A stretch of DNA of 64,000 nucleotides from Lepisosteus oculatus (Eukaryota > Chordata > Actinopteri > Semionotiformes > Lepisosteidae): positions 22,090,570 to 22,154,569 of the forward strand of contig NC_090707.1 of assembly GCF_040954835.1 (NCBI RefSeq), given 5' to 3'. Both the position numbers and the translations under genes were made by a program. This document shows, piece after piece, positions 36,901 to 48,700 of the stretch (within the stretch, counting starts at the first letter, position 1; each line of letters begins with the position of its first letter). The notes under the pieces were generated by a model, which saw nothing but the letters and a program-made list of their open reading frames with translations, did no database searches and was not told the DNA's origin.

Positions 36901-37746
36901 GCAACCAGTGAATGAAGGTGAGTTATGCACAAAGGCTAATTCACAGGAAACCATGAATCCCAGATGCTGGGGTTGGCACCACAATTTAACCAAGCTTCCA
37001 GTGTCTCTACACATTAATGCTGCTTTTCATATGGAAATAACCTTCTTCTGCTCCTGAATTCCAGTCGTGTGCCTCACTGCTACCCTCCTCATATTGTCTG
37101 CCTGAAGCCAACTGTTAAATTCTTTTCAAAGATGCCAATACAGAGTTGAAAAGCATACCTCAAAAGACATTAATAAACGTGAAGATTGAGTAAATCAATT
37201 ATTTATACCTGAAAAATAACAAAATATTCTATAAATTAATTTGATACACTGACTTTTTAAAGTGAAGATTAAATATCCTCACCAACTATACAAATGAACT
37301 CCTTTGCAAAGCTGTTTCACAGTCAGCTTCAAGGCTCTGAATTGTTATGCCTGGAAAAGGCATGTGAAGTGTACTAAAAATTGTACAAATACCAAACTCT
37401 CCTCATTTATACAATAGCATTGTAGAATGTGAGCATTTTTACCTGACCATTGGCTTTTAAAGGTTTTAAAATGTTTGGGAACCAATATTCTCGGTCTTAG
37501 TGTACATTCTCCCACTTCCTGCCTATCTGAAGTGTCATCCAAAGAAAAGTGCACAGCTTGCTAAAAAAAAATCATTCTACTACCTACAACCTGTCCTAAT
37601 GTATTGTACACTAAAGATTTTTCAGTTGAAATTTTGTTTCTATTTCAGAACCGAAAAAGGAAAGTGTTAAGACGGTGGTGGTGATCAACCAGGAGCTAGT
37701 AGATGGCATGGTGGTGTCGCAGAATGAGATGCAATTAGAGCTTTAA
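30973..37746 (+). CDS. Type I keratin, krt18-like (427 aa, 8 coding exons)
   Basis: Acidic-type keratin, partner of type II keratin in cytoplasmic filaments. Exons: 30973-31377, 31908-31990, 33222-33378, 33945-34109, 34679-34804, 35025-35245, 36889-36917, 37649-37746. The 83, 157, 165, 126 and 221 bp exons are the standard type I keratin series, with correct GT/AG sites and phase throughout. The head is residues 1-74, Ser/Gly-rich but short. The rod is about 75-384, from [21 protein letters not shown] to [16 protein letters not shown]. The tail is about 41 aa, with [19 protein letters not shown] near the end, in the place of the K18 'IVDGKVVSE' motif. The tail is split by an intron after a 29-bp exon. 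A short ATG at 30,963 is out of frame. The gene is divergent from the type II gene. It could be a krt18 ohnolog or of the thread-keratin gamma lineage. Confidence 0.92.
32660..33056 (-). repeat. 5S-rRNA-derived SINE (SINE3-like), reverse copy
   Basis: The reverse complement starts near 33,056 and contains 'gctaagcagggttgatcctg' followed by 'gtcagtacctggatgggag'. This is the internal promoter half of 5S rRNA with a few changes. The rest ('aggtcctgactctc', 'ggtccaaatta' in reverse sense) is the non-5S body known from fish 5S-derived SINEs. It sits in intron 2 of the type I keratin. It is not a 5S gene, because the 5' half and the end are replaced. Confidence 0.7.
35246..36888 (+). other. Type I keratin intron 6, mostly unannotated
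   Basis: Apart from the repeat fragment at 35,519, this AT-rich intron holds nothing I can name. Confidence 0.4.
35519..35640 (+). repeat. Short interspersed repeat fragment
   Basis: 'ctcttttcatcccaaaggat', 'cccaaagttctttgcacata' and 'ggaggggaagtacattatcc' match the 'agcgctttaca...' type ends of fish interspersed repeats. The copy is diverged and truncated, inside a type I keratin intron. Confidence 0.4.
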
Positions 37747-37918
37747 CTGGCCAGAGCTGCAGATGATACAAAGCACGTGCCTTGCTAATACTTCTATTTG
37801 AATCATAGCTTCTTCTGTAATTTGAACAGTCTTTCCCTATCTTCACTGAGGATGGCTAAAAAATATGATTTGCCTTTGTATACCAGTTCATAAAGTCTCA
37901 AGATTTTTCTCTCTCTTC

Positions 37919-37924
37919 AATAAA
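37919..37924 (+). terminator. Polyadenylation signal of the type I keratin gene
   Basis: AATAAA lies 173 bases after the stop codon, a normal short 3' UTR for a simple keratin. No earlier AATAAA was seen after the stop. Confidence 0.7.
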
Positions 37925-39782
37925 AAAATGGGACCCAAACCAGCTGCCATTATTTCTTTCTCCAATTCATTGTCTTTACATACAGTTATGCAAATATGAT
38001 TTTCTTCAGACAGATGTATTTGTTTTAGCCTTCATTGCAATATTCTTGTCTATCTCTCTTGGCCTTTCTAATGAATATCCCTTTACCAGTGCTTCCAAGT
38101 CATTGTACTTCTTGTTTTCTTTACCTGGATCCTGCTGTTTTCCCATCAATCCAAACAAGCTGTCCAATCCTGATTAAATGCATCTTCATTTTGCCCATAG
38201 GGTGTTGTCCTGTGCCTTTACTGCAATTTGTGGCTTGACTGAGCATTACACCTTCAGTCACACATTTGCAATATATCACATGAAATGTTAGTCATTTTTC
38301 AATAAATGCTTCCGTCTTGCCACTCACCCATACAGGTTAGTGTGGTGTAAGGACCAGTTTATAACACCCATCTCAAGCATAGAACCTTGTAAATAAGTCA
38401 GTGGCATCCCTAATCAGTCTAATATAAGTAACTTTCTCCTTAGCTGTGTCTCTCCACCACTTCATCCATAGTTTGAAAACATCTTGATCTTTATGTTCGG
38501 TTTGTCACATTGCTACATTCGTCGTTCCTTGAAATTCAATCTGATTTAGAGAAACGGATGAATTTACTCTTAAATCAAACCAGATTTGACTGCCACAGTA
38601 AAGGGGTTGAAAATGTATGCAATTTAAAAGCTTCATTTTTTCTTTTATCAGTATATTTTAGCATTCGCAGCTTGGAGGAGACTGTGCAAATCTAAAAATG
38701 AAGTCCTACTTTCAAGCGTTTAGGGCCGAGACAGCAACAAAATGTGGAAACTTTGCAGGGGAATGAATACATTTGGATGGCACAAGAAAATAAAAACTTG
38801 ATAAGATGAGAATAATAATGAGTTCAAAAGAACTAAAAATCCTCTCTCTAAATGTAAAATTCTATTTCATAACTATGTCAATGTTATAACTTTTTTCAGA
38901 CTAAAACCATAATTGAATTAGTAAAAGAAAGCCATGATATGCTAGGCATACCAAAACAAATGCATTGGTAACCAGAAGAGCAAATTATGTTATGAACCCA
39001 AAGAGAGAGAAAGAGATTTAGGAGTGTTCTCTGGAAAACAGCTTTAATTCAAGCAAACCCTATAGGGACCTCAAAAAAACAAAATAGTACCATAATTCAC
39101 CTAAAATTTATCTAAAATGACGCAGATTGTTACAGTTTAAAATTACAAGCTGGAACATTGTTACATTTCTGTATCACACTGCAGACAATTACATTAAAAA
39201 ACAGTACTGATAATTTCATTCTCAAGATTTTCAAATTGAACGATTAATCTCCCAAGAACAATATACTGTACCACAATCTCCTATGGATAGGAATAATTTC
39301 AGAAAAACATATCTCAGAAGCAAATACATAATGTAAAACAATTAAATTAAAAGTCAGTTCTTTTTACCAACTCAAATATATGAAATATCGCACTCTTCAA
39401 TTTAATGGTGTACACCAGACAAAGATTTTTTTTAATACGAGTTTATTCTTTACCATGATTGCAAACCCCATGGGTACAGGCAATTCTTCCAGGCAGAGAT
39501 ATGAAAAGAAAAAGAAGGGGATACTGCACTTTGTAGCGAACACTGTTAGTTCTCTGCAGATGTAGGCTGCAAGGCAAAATACCAAATGTCCAATGAAATA
39601 AAATATTTTTTTTCTTTATAATTATGCAAAGCAAGGTATGCATTTACCCTCTTTTTTTGTTTGCAAATTTCCAGCTTCTACAAAATGGAATGTGCTGGCC
39701 AAAAAGAAGGCTTTTTATCCAGATAAGGAAGTATAGTACTGATGCTGAAGACACAACAGGCCGAGGTGGTTGTGTTCTCTTC
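37925..39782. other. Intergenic between the convergent type I keratin and arpc2 genes
   Basis: AT-rich sequence with no gene seen. It must contain the arpc2 3' UTR; a minus-strand AATAAA (TTTATT on plus) lies at 39,442-39,447, about 340 bases past the arpc2 stop, and is a plausible signal. Confidence 0.4.
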
Positions 39783-42700
39783 TTAACGAGCAGCAAAAGT
39801 CTTGCCCCTGGAAACACAAAGCCACAGTTAAACTTTTAGAAATACGCTTACAATAAAGGGCAGAGACATACTTTAATTGAATAGAATGCATGTTCCAGCT
39901 CCAAATAGGAGCAACAGAAAGTTCTTTAGTAGTTGTTCTTGTCCAACAACTTGCATTTCTAGTTGTTGTAAAACTAAGTCTTTAGATTTAAGATTTCAGA
40001 TTAAACCACAAGAATAGACAGAATCTGTACTCTTTTAAGAAACAATATGAAATCCTAATGAGTTCAAAATGAAATGTCTCACAAAACTGAAAAAAATACA
40101 ACCAATCCATCCTTCCCAGAAAAAAAAATGATGTCGTTTGCAACAGTGCCAACAGGACTACAGAATGTTAGATCGGTTAAAACAGGATGTGAAACAGGTT
40201 ATCTTCAGGTATTAACAAGGATCTGGATATGCTAACAGTGTCAATCCAGCAGTTCTCTTTGCAATGCCTTAATAATGACTAATGCAGAACTTCCTTTTGT
40301 AAATATTAACAGAGAAGGACAAGACTGAATACATTTTCAAAACAGCGGAGTTCTTTGATCTTCCAGAAACATAAGAACCCATTTTGAACTACAGAAAACA
40401 AAATAAAATGAATGAGTACTATACTAATACTACTTGAAACAAAACTGTAAAAGCCAGATTGGTGAAGTACAATTTGTTAATTGGTCAAGTGCTGAGAAGT
40501 AAAAAGGCAAAATAACACTATGGTTTCTTTGTGTGCAAAGTTCTATTTGGAGAAACTACACAGTTCAAACACTTTTTTCTGCTTTTCACTTTTCCATATG
40601 GAATTAACCATATTTTGCTCCTTTACAGCCCACATGCTAAAGCCACTCCCAATTCTAATATCAATAAAAAAGTACACTGTTAATCATGTGAAAAAAAGTT
40701 TACTTGCATTGCAAATGATATAGTGAAAATTTAGCTGCATTTTACTACAATAAAGTATCCAGTCAATTGTGGGTTTCCAATAGATTTCAATGTACTAAAA
40801 TTCAATGATCGTACTTTGTTACTGTTAGCATGGCAAAAATGTCTACTGGTGTATATTTCTTCCCTAATTCAGGACTTTTGTAAAAGCTTGAAATGCACTA
40901 TTTGTTTGGAATTTTCCTAAAAGCATTTGGATTACAGGGTGATACTGTAGAAAGACAATAGGCAGAGCAGTTGATTAGACAGACGGTGAAATCTTAACTG
41001 GCTAATTCTTTTAAATATTACTGCACAAATGTACCACATACGTTGGGTGGTAAATTTGTTAAAAAATGTAATGGCTAAAACAAATGGCTAAAAAAAACAA
41101 TATTTCCTTTGTATTTTATGTCATTACTGTTCTGAACTTAGTCCTTAATCAAAATACTTATTCACAGTACTGAGCATAGAACATAGTTATCTTTTATTTG
41201 TTCTTTAAAGCCACTTATTTGCATGGTAAAGTTAGAAATGGAACTCAGGGGAGTTACTTTCTAAAGAACTTTCACAGATGTAAATCGTGACAGGTGTGCC
41301 ACTGCAGGGACACCCAAGAAAGGCACCATTCTGCACTGCTCTATGCAGTTAACATCACCTTTTCATAAAAAGCAAATATTTAGTTAGTATAACACTAGAG
41401 TTGGAATTGGCACTTTGCAAAGCAGTTTCTACTAAAAGAACAGACCAGTGTAGTATGAAAATTCAGCTTGCTATACACTGATGCCTGTCTTCCCGCATAT
41501 CCCACAAAGTTTTCCAGACAAAAATTACTTCCTTGTTCAACTCATTTCTACTCTTACAACACTTACGAAATGGTTTTCATCTCCTTCTTTTCTGCATCAG
41601 GTCGAGCCCTGTTGAGCACTTTGAGGAAGTCTGAAGTCTTGGCCCTCATGCGTGTGTGAATGTAGGCCTGCAACAATGAAGCAATGTTTTAATAAAGGAA
41701 AGGGAAGAGACCTTTCCTTATGGAAAAGCAGACACTATTTGCAAAAAAATCAAAATTTCGGTATAAATGTCATTCATATCATTCGGTTTTAAAAACAAAT
41801 TAAACCTCGTAATTACAGGTATTTTAAGGTTTCATGAATGGATCCTCCAAAAGAGAAAATTAAGTTTACTAAAACTCTTTCTGGATGTGCAGTAGAGCAC
41901 ACATACGCATAAAAAAACATGCACGACAGTTCTGTTAAGGTTATTTGTACTTTTAATCTTCTAGTGCTAAATATTATAGTTTTATCACAACTGATCCATA
42001 GGCAGTACAGTAATCAGTATTCTGTACTTTTAAAGAAATATGTATAGGTATATTGGGCTTGCAGTTTTATATATAACTATACAGTATATTAAAAATAACT
42101 TATATTGAGAGCTTTTAGCATGCCAAGATGAATATCACTTTGAAACAAGCCTTGTTTTACAAAATTGAGGCTCTAAAAGACAGAATTAGCAATAAATTAC
42201 TCCTCTTATAACTCTTTAAAGAAATTCATAAAGTACTTTTGATACCAATTAAGGGATCACCCTAACTCCAGATATGTATGGCAGCACAAACGTTACACGT
42301 TTAATGCTGTTTTTTCCCTCCTAATCCTGCTTCAAAAAACCCTTGTTACTTTCAAGAATATTAAACAATAACACATCAGTGACCATTCTAGGGCTTAGTA
42401 AGTAATACACACACATTAGCTTGTACAATAAAGTGAAATTATCAATGCCGGGTAGCACAAGCGATCACAAGAGATTGACTCGGCACCTTTTCTGAAAAAG
42501 GGGTAATTCTGAAACCCCAGGATCAGGAAACTAGACAGTTAAAAATGAGCAAACGTTTATTCATGATGACACAGTATTTTCAAATACTTCTTAAAGGGAT
42601 TAGGGGATTTTTTTTTACCTTGGAGCACTTTATGTGGTAGTGCAGGTAGTCCCTAAAGGTGTGAATGAGGTTGATGGTGTTGTCTCTTGCATTTGCATTG

Positions 42701-45700
42701 GTGTGCCGAGGGAAGAGGACTGAAAGGTGAAAGTTTTACAAATTAATTGCCAAGCAAAACTTAAAAGTTTAAAATATAATATTACCAAAGAAAACAGCTT
42801 TTCCAACCATTTGTGTGTTGGAGGCAACAACAAAAGAAGCAATATGTGCTCACACCTGAAGAAGGCTCCACGGCCGAAACCTTGTGTTCTCTAAACCTAT
42901 TACTTGTTCCTTTGCAGCCTACACATGCTGATGCAGCTACCCACCTGAACTAATATGTGCTGTATACATGCAGGGATAATATAAATCCAAAGGATGAAAA
43001 TTTAGGCTAGACTATAACAATCACCATAGCAGGTGGCCTAAAGAGTTTCCACATTGAATCTTTCTGTTAGTCTTTTAGCATACTGATTCAGATTTGACTG
43101 TGTTCTGTGCAAAATTTTAAATACAGTACAAAGATCAGTGTAACAGCTGTTTCTACTCCAAGCTACACATCTGGGAGTGGCAATATTTTGTCTTGTAGCA
43201 GTGCAAACATTTCAAAATGAAGAGAAAGCTTTTTGTATTGTCAACACAAACAATTCTGTTCCATAGCAAAGCTGAACAGCAGGGAGATTAAATGGTGGCA
43301 TGAATGCTAAGGAACAGCTGGGTATAATGTTACATGTTCCCTCTGAAATATTTTTCAGAGTACAGGGAGGATAAGATAACCTGAAACGAACAGAGCATGG
43401 CTCCATTCATAATTCAGAACACTATTCACAATGGAAGGTGTCAGCATGCATGTACATTAGAAATATCACACCATCCAGCTAGACAAATAAATTGATGATG
43501 ACAAGAAAAATCTTTACAATGAACACTGCCAGTCCACCCCATTACATACAAACAGAATATAACCTCTGCAGCACAATTGAATAAGGCATTTTTTTATGTT
43601 TGCTCTTTATTAATTTCTTAATTATTTTACATAACAAAAAGTAGTCATATGCTTTATTAGTTCAAGTAGGTAGTTGCGTGATCGTGCATAGACTGCAAAG
43701 GAACAAGTAAACGTTTATTCCATGTTGAAAAGAGAAGAAAAAAACATAACACTGTTTCCTTTCTTCTCTTTTCAACATGGAATAATCCTTTACTTATTCC
43801 TTATGCATTATTATGATTTAATTCTACATATACGCTTCTACGGAGCAGTGGCTCTGTGGCTAAGGATCTGCGCCTGTGGCCAGAAGGTTGCTGGTTCAAA
43901 TCCCACGGCCTGCAGAGCCTGGGGTTAAGGGCTCCTGAGAAAGGCCCTTAACCCCAACTGGTCCAGAGGCGCTGTACAACGGCTGACCCTGCACTCTGAC
44001 CCCAAGCTTCTCTTCCTGTCTGTGTGTCTCATGGAGAGCAAGCTGGGGTATGGGGGAAAGACGAACTCCTAATGCAAAAAAATATATATGGCTTATAAAG
44101 TGACCTTATATTAGCCACGCACTGTGATTAAAGGTAAAATAGACTGAAAAACACTAAGTGACCAGGACTTCAATTAACTGTTGCATTTCTGCATTCTTTA
44201 GGATTTATAAATGTTTTGCTATGAGTTAGCTACACCTTAAAAAAGCTTTAAACTGAAAATGAAAGAGGAATTTCAAATACCTTCTGTTTCTTTTTAATTT
44301 TAGTATTCTGCTTCTCCGTTACACTCAACTAACCTGTTATACATGCTAGATTCATTGTTAATTTACGCTTACACATTGTCTTAAGAAATACCGAGTATGC
44401 ACAGCAAAGGTGTAATTATATGCACATACCGATCCAGCTTTTAAAATCACAACAGAATTACAGATCATTAAAAAATGGAAATATGACAGTTTTAAAAGTT
44501 GCAAACAACTTCTGTGGATCTGGAAATTTCATTTATTCACCATTTGGAAACATACTTGGCAAAAACATTATTTAAAGAGTTAAAGCAGAGGTTCTTACAT
44601 AGTATTCGGTAACCTGCAACATGGCAGACCTATTACATCTTAAGCACTAACATAAAGATGTGCAAACTCCTTACCAAAGGTAATGTACCCAATGTTATCT
44701 CCGACAGCGGCATCAGTGTCCTTCAGCTCAAGAGGAGGTTCTCTGTGACTAAACAGGACTTGAGGAGCTGTGTGACTGGCACGCCTTCCTTCCTTAAACT
44801 CCTATTCCCATATGAAGAAATTAAAGTGGAAAGTATTCAGCAACATAAAACTTCCAAAATGGACAGAAATAGCCCAGAAATCAAAAGACATGGGCATTGG
44901 AGTCTTTCCTGAATATGGTTGAAATTTCTGGCACTTTTAAGCTACTGATTCTTGGCCAGTCTGCTTGAGATTTGTTCTCATATACAAATCTGTGAATTTC
45001 CATAAAGGCTTTTAAAGGGATCTGTACAGAAGTACGCATATCAATTTCACTAGCCAAAAATATCTTTGAGATTTTGTAGAAACTGTCCCAAAGCAGGAGT
45101 CATTTTTTGGCATATATTAAAAAGCCTGAAGTTTCAGGAATACAACAATGACATGCATACATTAAAAAGGCAAATGCTTTGAACTTTAAATTTAAAATAT
45201 GGTTCTGGTTCATTTTTATCCATGGAGTATGTCTGACTTTTGAAAATTAATTAAGACAAGATGCATTATAATATGATGACCATTTAAAAAAAGAAACTGA
45301 AGGTAACACAAGGAACTTTAACTGTATGGTGAAAATCACGTGCAAAAGGTACATTCCTAGTTAAATGAAACATTAGGTTACCTGCATGAACACCTTGCCA
45401 ATCACAACATCATCATCATCCTTGAAAACTGTGCTGAAAACCACTGTCACCCTGTCCTTCTTTGCTTCAAGATACCTGGTGAGATGTATAGAAAGAAAGG
45501 TTCAATTATGATTCAAGAGAAATCAGACAAGTTATTTAATCTTGCATGTTTGCAGCATGAAGCCACTCAATCAAAACTGCTCCCTCAAAATACAATTTCT
45601 GCATGAAGAAATACAATTATTTTTCCCAATGAAGACCATCTACTTAGTTTTTGCTTACAACTTCACTCAAGACTGTACTGAACTAAATACATCTAGCCAC

Positions 45701-48700
45701 AAACAGGATGTTTCAGATCTTTCACCTACATGGTTTCATCATCTCTGTAGTGGATAACAGCCCTCTTCTCTCCCTCCCGGCCCTCCTCCTGGAACTTGAA
45801 GTACTTCTCAAAGACTGAAGCAAAGCAGTTCCGCTTCAGCATGCCAGCCTGGTGGATCACCTCGTCTTTACTGGCAGGGACATTGTCCAGGTCAAACAGG
45901 AGAGAGACATTATAGCCTGCAGAACAGAAGATGGAAAACCGCTGGTTTGCACTGATCCAAATTAATAAAAATTAAAATGCCGATTTAAAATTGTTAAAAC
46001 CACTAATGCAAAATTTTAGAGTCGCTAGGACCTACCAGCTTCTGGCGACACCAGAAAATTTCCGTAAACCCTGTTCAGCAGCTGGAGGAGAAAAAGAAAA
46101 TTCAGTTTGTTCCACAAGAGAGATAAGAGAGATTAGCAATCCCAAGGTTTTCTTAGTTTTAACTCTGTTTTGACTCAAAGCTTTAACTCTGTACTCTTCC
46201 AAGTATCCATTGAAAACAGAGTTCCTTTCATCCTGTCCAGGAACTGCAATTAAATGGCCATTAAATGCATGGTAGTCCACAGTAGTTTAGAACACTCAGG
46301 TTTTAAAATTTTAGCAACAAACAAAAAAAATCATAATCCAATTAACAACTCAAAAAGCAAAAGGAAAGTTTTATTTTGCACTTTCTTCCTTGAGGATCTT
46401 ATGGGAAGAAAGTGTTTACAATTCCTGATGCAATGAATTGCTTAGCATTTAAAAACAAATCTTATGAATGCTTACTGAGTTTTCTAATAAGATATATATA
46501 GCCAAAACATATTATCTTTATGACAGATCATAAAGACAGAAGACTGGAATTACTATATGGTTAAGGTCAAGAACTGTATTTTGTCAAATCAGTATAGAGT
46601 GATCCAAGGGGCCAGTTGGTATATTAGACAAAGGCAGAAACTTTGCTGATTCAGAGAGAACACCACTGAAATAATATATTGATCTCCAGAACAAAGAAAA
46701 TGAATCAGAAACAAAAGTAAGAACAGGGATATGGTTAATTTACAACATAAGCACACTGAGATGTTGTAAGCAGCTCTTTAACAAGCTCTAATAGCTTCAT
46801 AGAACTATTCTAAAACAAAAATGTAAAATATTCCTACACAGTCATTGAAGCTGAATAATTCACATGGGTTTAAATGAACAGGAAACAAGCTATATTCTGA
46901 AAAAAGCCAGCACACACACGAATTAGTCATTTGCATAGAATTTCCATGCAATTTACTTACAGAATCAATTATGTAACTGAGGTGACATGCAGCAAAGAGT
47001 AAGGTGATGTGAATATTTAGTTTGTGAATTCAACATAAAATAATCTGATGTCTAAGGCAGTTCACTGTGGTCCCACAACAATACTTCTAAGCACTTCCTC
47101 TTGGCAAGCACATGTCAAAAATAACATGTTAAAATAACAGTAGTGAAAAAATACCACATTTACATCACTTCAATGAAATGGGTCAGCTATGGACAAAAAC
47201 ATACCCTAAACCTTCAGTGAAGAAAACTTAAATCAATGCAAAGTTTAATTTTTAGGTTGCTTGAGATATTGAAGGTTTAAGACTACTTTCAGAGCACTAC
47301 AGAACACTGCAATCTTGAATAGGTAGATCTATTTTTAGCTCTTTAAACCAGACTAGTGCTTTCCAAGACCTCAATAGTAGAAGATAACACCACCTTAAAA
47401 TCTTTTTCAGACATTAATGCATTGCTAGCAACTATGACTGAGGCCCTGGACTTCCTCTGTCAGAAATGACTCAGTCTGAACTTCCTGTTTTAGTGAGAAA
47501 CCACAGCAGCTGCTTTCTTCCATACATGGTGACTCTGACACTGCAGCAGTCTCTCCCCATAATGAGCAGTATTAGAAACAGTCTTTGTCCTCCCTTATTC
47601 TTGTACTGATGACCTCTATATAAAGATTGTTTTTTTTTAATTAGTGTGGTTCAGACCAAGGCTCTTTTGCTAAAACAAGTAGAAAAAAATGAAGCATATA
47701 CTGTAGCACGAGGCCTCGAATTAAATGTAACCAACAATTTGTAATTCTGGATATGAATCACAAAAAAGTGCTGCCACTGAACACTGTTATTTACAAATAT
47801 TAAATTAAGTGAGAAATCAATTACCAATTTCCCTACAAAGTAATGAATGTCAGCAAATTCTTTATATTGAGATAATGCTAAGCAAGTTATGTATACTAAC
47901 TTTATAAAATGAAACTATGATCCGTTTCCTACCAAACTGAGCAGTGTATGTTTGCTTATAAAGCAAATACAGAATGAACGTGTACTTCCCAGTACAAATA
48001 GGCAGTAGACAACTCATATTTAATTAAATCTGATGTAAAAAATTGACAATAAAACAGGTGGGTTTTCTGAGAAAATTTTTATGGAATAAGATAAAACAAT
48101 AAACAGTACTAAGAGCTGTGATAAATTCTTTTTTGACAAATTATTCAATCAGTAATCTGCCTGAAATGCAAAGGTAAAAAGAAGATGCTCATAGTGAAAC
48201 AAAAACAAATGGACAGATCTGTTAATTTCTGTTGTTATTTTAAATTTGGAATTGCCAGCTATATATTTTTATTTTATACCCATCAAGCTACCCCCATTCA
48301 GCTAGGAAAATAACACCATACCTACCACCCAATCCACTTGCCATTTGATATACTACGAGCTCCACAGTGCCCAACAGGAGAGTCAGTGTCAAGAGAAAGG
48401 ACCGTTGATGCATATCTATAGCACCGGGGCAAGTCTGTTTTAAAAAGAAAACCAAGCCTTCTTTGGAGATCTAATACCACCCTGGTGGCATTCTGCCACA
48501 TGGGAAAAACCACTTGGGGAATATCAGTCGCAGTCGGCTAGTGACATAACCCAAGCTCAGACCAGGCTCAGACTGAAACTAGGTCATAGAACTCATTAAC
48601 TGCCTGCACTGTTTTGGACGTGTTGCCCTCAGTGGCTTGTCCAATCAGATATACTGTAAGAGTTTAACCTGCCGATGTCAGAAATGCATACCTCATCTGT

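Noticed and set aside
43841-43915. Possible tRNA gene
   Set aside because: A and B boxes are present, but acceptor stem pairing is not seen and the unit continues into a SINE body also found at 62.7 kb.
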